The notes under the pieces are model-generated. The model saw nothing but the letters and a program-made list of their open reading frames with translations. It was not told the origin of the DNA and did no database searches. This document shows, piece after piece, positions 39,185 through 40,636 of a stretch of 40,636 nucleotides of DNA. The position numbers and the translations under genes were made by a program. Numbering within the stretch: the stretch's first letter is position 1; each line of letters opens with the position of its first letter. The DNA is from Luteibacter yeojuensis (lineage in GTDB: Bacteria; Pseudomonadota; Gammaproteobacteria; Xanthomonadales; Rhodanobacteraceae), in the NCBI RefSeq assembly GCF_000964085.1, contig NZ_JZRB01000041.1, positions 1 through 40,636 of the forward strand. Direction: 5' to 3'.

Positions 39185-40636
39185 TTATTTGCCCTCAACC
39201 ACCGGCAGCTCGATGGCGCTGGCCTGGCCGGGGGTGTGCCAGACCTGCTGCGTGGCCTTCACGTAGTCGCTGGGCTTCGCGAAGAAGATGTTGGGCACGA
39301 AGGTCTGCGGGTTGCGGTCGTAGAGCGGGAACCACGACGACTGCACCTGCACCATCACCCGGTGGCCGGGCAGGAACGTGTGGTTCACGGTCGGCAGCCC
39401 AAAGCGGTACTGCAGCGGGGTGTTGGGCGTGAGGGCCTTCGGCTCGCTGAAGCTCTCGCGGTAGCGCCCGCGGAAGATATCCATGGATACCGACAGCTCG
39501 TAGCCGCCCATCTCGGGGTTGCTAGCGTCGGTATCGGGGTAGACGTCGATGAGCTTCACCACCCAGTCGCTGTCGGTGCCGCTGGTGGAGGCATGCAGGT
39601 CGACCTGCGGGGCGCCCGCCACGCGTAGCGGCGCCGTCAGTGGCTCGGTGACGTAGGTGAGCACGTCGGGGCGGCCGTCGACGAAGCGCTGGTCGTGCAC
39701 CAGCCACGTGGTCCACGACTGGCGGTCGGCGAAGTGCACCGGGCGCGGCACGTAGGGCACCGGCTTGGCCGGGTCGGAAACGTACTCGTCGTATTTCGCC
39801 GCGCCAGCCGCCGGTGCCGTGAACGACAGGCCCCCGTTGGCCTCGAGGTACAGCGGCTTGGTGCCCTTGGCCTGCGGCCAGCTCTTGAAGCGGTCCCAGT
39901 GGTTTTCGCCGGTGTTGTAGATGAAAACCGGCGGCGTGTTCGCCTTGGGCGCGCCATCGACGAGGTACTGGTTGAAGAACGGCAGCAGCACGTCGCGACG
40001 GAACTGCAGCGCGGTGTCGCCATCCCAGTCGAGCGCGCCCAGCGAGGCGGCGCCGTAGTTCACCTGGCTGTGCCGCCACGGGCCCATCACCAGGTAGTTC
40101 TTGTCGTTGCCCTTGTCGCGCGGCTCCATGGCCTCGTAGCTGTGGATGGCGCCCCACATGTCTTCCTGGTCCCACAGCCCCTGCAGCCACATGGTCGGCA
40201 CCTTCAGCGGCGTCTTCGCCATCACCTTGTCGAGCGCCTGGTTCGACCAGAAGCTGTCGTAGGCCGGGTGCTCGCTGACCTTGCGCCAGTACGGCAGCTG
40301 GTCGAGCCCGTTGGCACGGGCGTAATCGCCGGCGGACCCCGCGCGCAGGAAGTTGGCGTAATCGTCGTAGCCGGCGCGGGTGATCTCGCTGCCCTTGCCT
40401 GCCTTGGTCGTCTGGCCGGTGAAGTAATCGAAATTGGTCTGGCGGTAGGCGCCGTAATGGAACCAGTCGTCACCCATCCAGCCGTCGACCATGGGGCTTT
40501 CCGGCGCGGCCACCTTCAACGCCGGGTGCGGGTTCACCAGGGCCATGACCACGGTGAAACCCTCGTACGACGAGCCGAGCATGCCCACCTTGCCGTTCGA
40601 CTCCGGCAGGTTCTTCACCAGCCAGTCGATGGTGTC
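39185..40636 (-). CDS. Alpha-amino acid ester hydrolase (CocE/NonD family), 5' end outside window
   Basis: At least 484 codons are present; the frame runs off the window end, so the N-terminus and signal peptide are not visible. The catalytic serine motif GSSYEG is near 40565, followed by the segment VDGWMGDDWFHYG that is diagnostic for alpha-amino acid ester hydrolases. The catalytic aspartate is in GLWDQEDMW and the histidine in GPWRHSQVNY. The C-terminal jelly-roll domain of X-Pro dipeptidyl-peptidase type is complete (VDLHASTSGTDSDWVVKLIDVYPD, HRVMVQVQSSWFP). Enzymes of this group hydrolyse and form esters and amides of alpha-amino acids, including beta-lactams with an alpha-amino group; the natural role is unclear. 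An ordinary cocaine-esterase-like or glutaryl acylase function is less likely because of the WMGDDWFHYG segment. Confidence 0.92.
   Translation of the reverse strand, partial: DTIDWLVKNLPESNGKVGMLGSSYEGFTVVMALVNPHPALKVAAPESPMVDGWMGDDWFHYGAYRQTNFDYFTGQTTKAGKGSEITRAGYDDYANFLRAGSAGDYARANGLDQLPYWRKVSEHPAYDSFWSNQALDKVMAKTPLKVPTMWLQGLWDQEDMWGAIHSYEAMEPRDKGNDKNYLVMGPWRHSQVNYGAASLGALDWDGDTALQFRRDVLLPFFNQYLVDGAPKANTPPVFIYNTGENHWDRFKSWPQAKGTKPLYLEANGGLSFTAPAAGAAKYDEYVSDPAKPVPYVPRPVHFADRQSWTTWLVHDQRFVDGRPDVLTYVTEPLTAPLRVAGAPQVDLHASTSGTDSDWVVKLIDVYPDTDASNPEMGGYELSVSMDIFRGRYRESFSEPKALTPNTPLQYRFGLPTVNHTFLPGHRVMVQVQSSWFPLYDRNPQTFVPNIFFAKPSDYVKATQQVWHTPGQASAIELPVVEGK

Noticed and set aside
39046-39198. Upstream extension of the ku frame
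   Set aside because: It crosses the repeat at 39101-39168; the MARPIWTG start is the family N-terminus.

Overview
The window is about 40 kb of high-GC gammaproteobacterial chromosome. The gene content and neighbourhoods (sucCD divergent from pilSR, bamD divergent from rluD-pgeF, an alpha-amino acid ester hydrolase, an Oar-like TonB receptor, many extragenic inverted repeats of the GTAGGAGC type) suggest a member of Xanthomonadales/Lysobacterales, most likely Rhodanobacteraceae (Luteibacter/Dyella-like). That placement is inferred from gene content; no search was run. There are no rRNA, tRNA, CRISPR or IS genes that I can support.

Layout. 1-2168: otsB (5' end outside the window) and otsA, trehalose synthesis. 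2290-6700: housekeeping block of pgeF and rluD (minus), bamD (plus) and nadE (minus). 6811-19871: the most interesting region, two divergent operons. The minus operon encodes a transglutaminase-like protein, a TonB-dependent receptor and a secreted fusion of an M19 dipeptidase with a VanX-type D-Ala-D-Ala dipeptidase. The plus operon encodes a DUF819 membrane protein, a YkfC-like NlpC/P60 endopeptidase, a YkfB-like L-Ala-D/L-Glu epimerase, an RpiR/MurR-type regulator, a YkuD-fold protein and a DAO-family FAD oxidoreductase. Together they read as a dedicated system for importing and catabolising peptidoglycan stem peptides. 19888-20785: four direct repeats of about 93 bp carrying DnaA-box-like 9-mers, around a small lipoprotein gene. 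20849-26239: sucD and sucC (minus), pilS and pilR (plus). 26272-30637: a small membrane protein, then a three-gene signalling operon (hybrid kinase, Rcp1-like receiver, CHASE3-type kinase), all minus. 30852-38016: a mannoside-use locus with a GH92 alpha-mannosidase divergent from a LacI regulator, sugar MFS transporter, PfkB kinase and AGE-family isomerase. 38104-40636: Ku and an alpha-amino acid ester hydrolase (truncated by the window end).

How the genes work together. In the mannoside locus the path would be: GH92 releases mannose outside or in the periplasm, the transporter imports it, the AGE protein isomerises it to fructose, and the kinase makes fructose 6-phosphate. In the stem-peptide locus the path would be: the TonB receptor imports muropeptides across the outer membrane; VanX, M19, YkfC and perhaps the transglutaminase-like protein cut them in the periplasm; DUF819 is a candidate carrier; YkfB converts L-Ala-D-Glu to L-Ala-L-Glu; and the FAD enzyme may oxidise released D-amino acids.

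Inverted repeats of the GTAGGAGC/GTGGGAGC family (seven two-armed copies plus three single-arm fragments) sit between most transcription units. In the stem-peptide locus they intrude into coding sequence: one spans the start region of the dipeptidase fusion, one supplies its stop codon, and one encodes the start of the mature transglutaminase-like protein.
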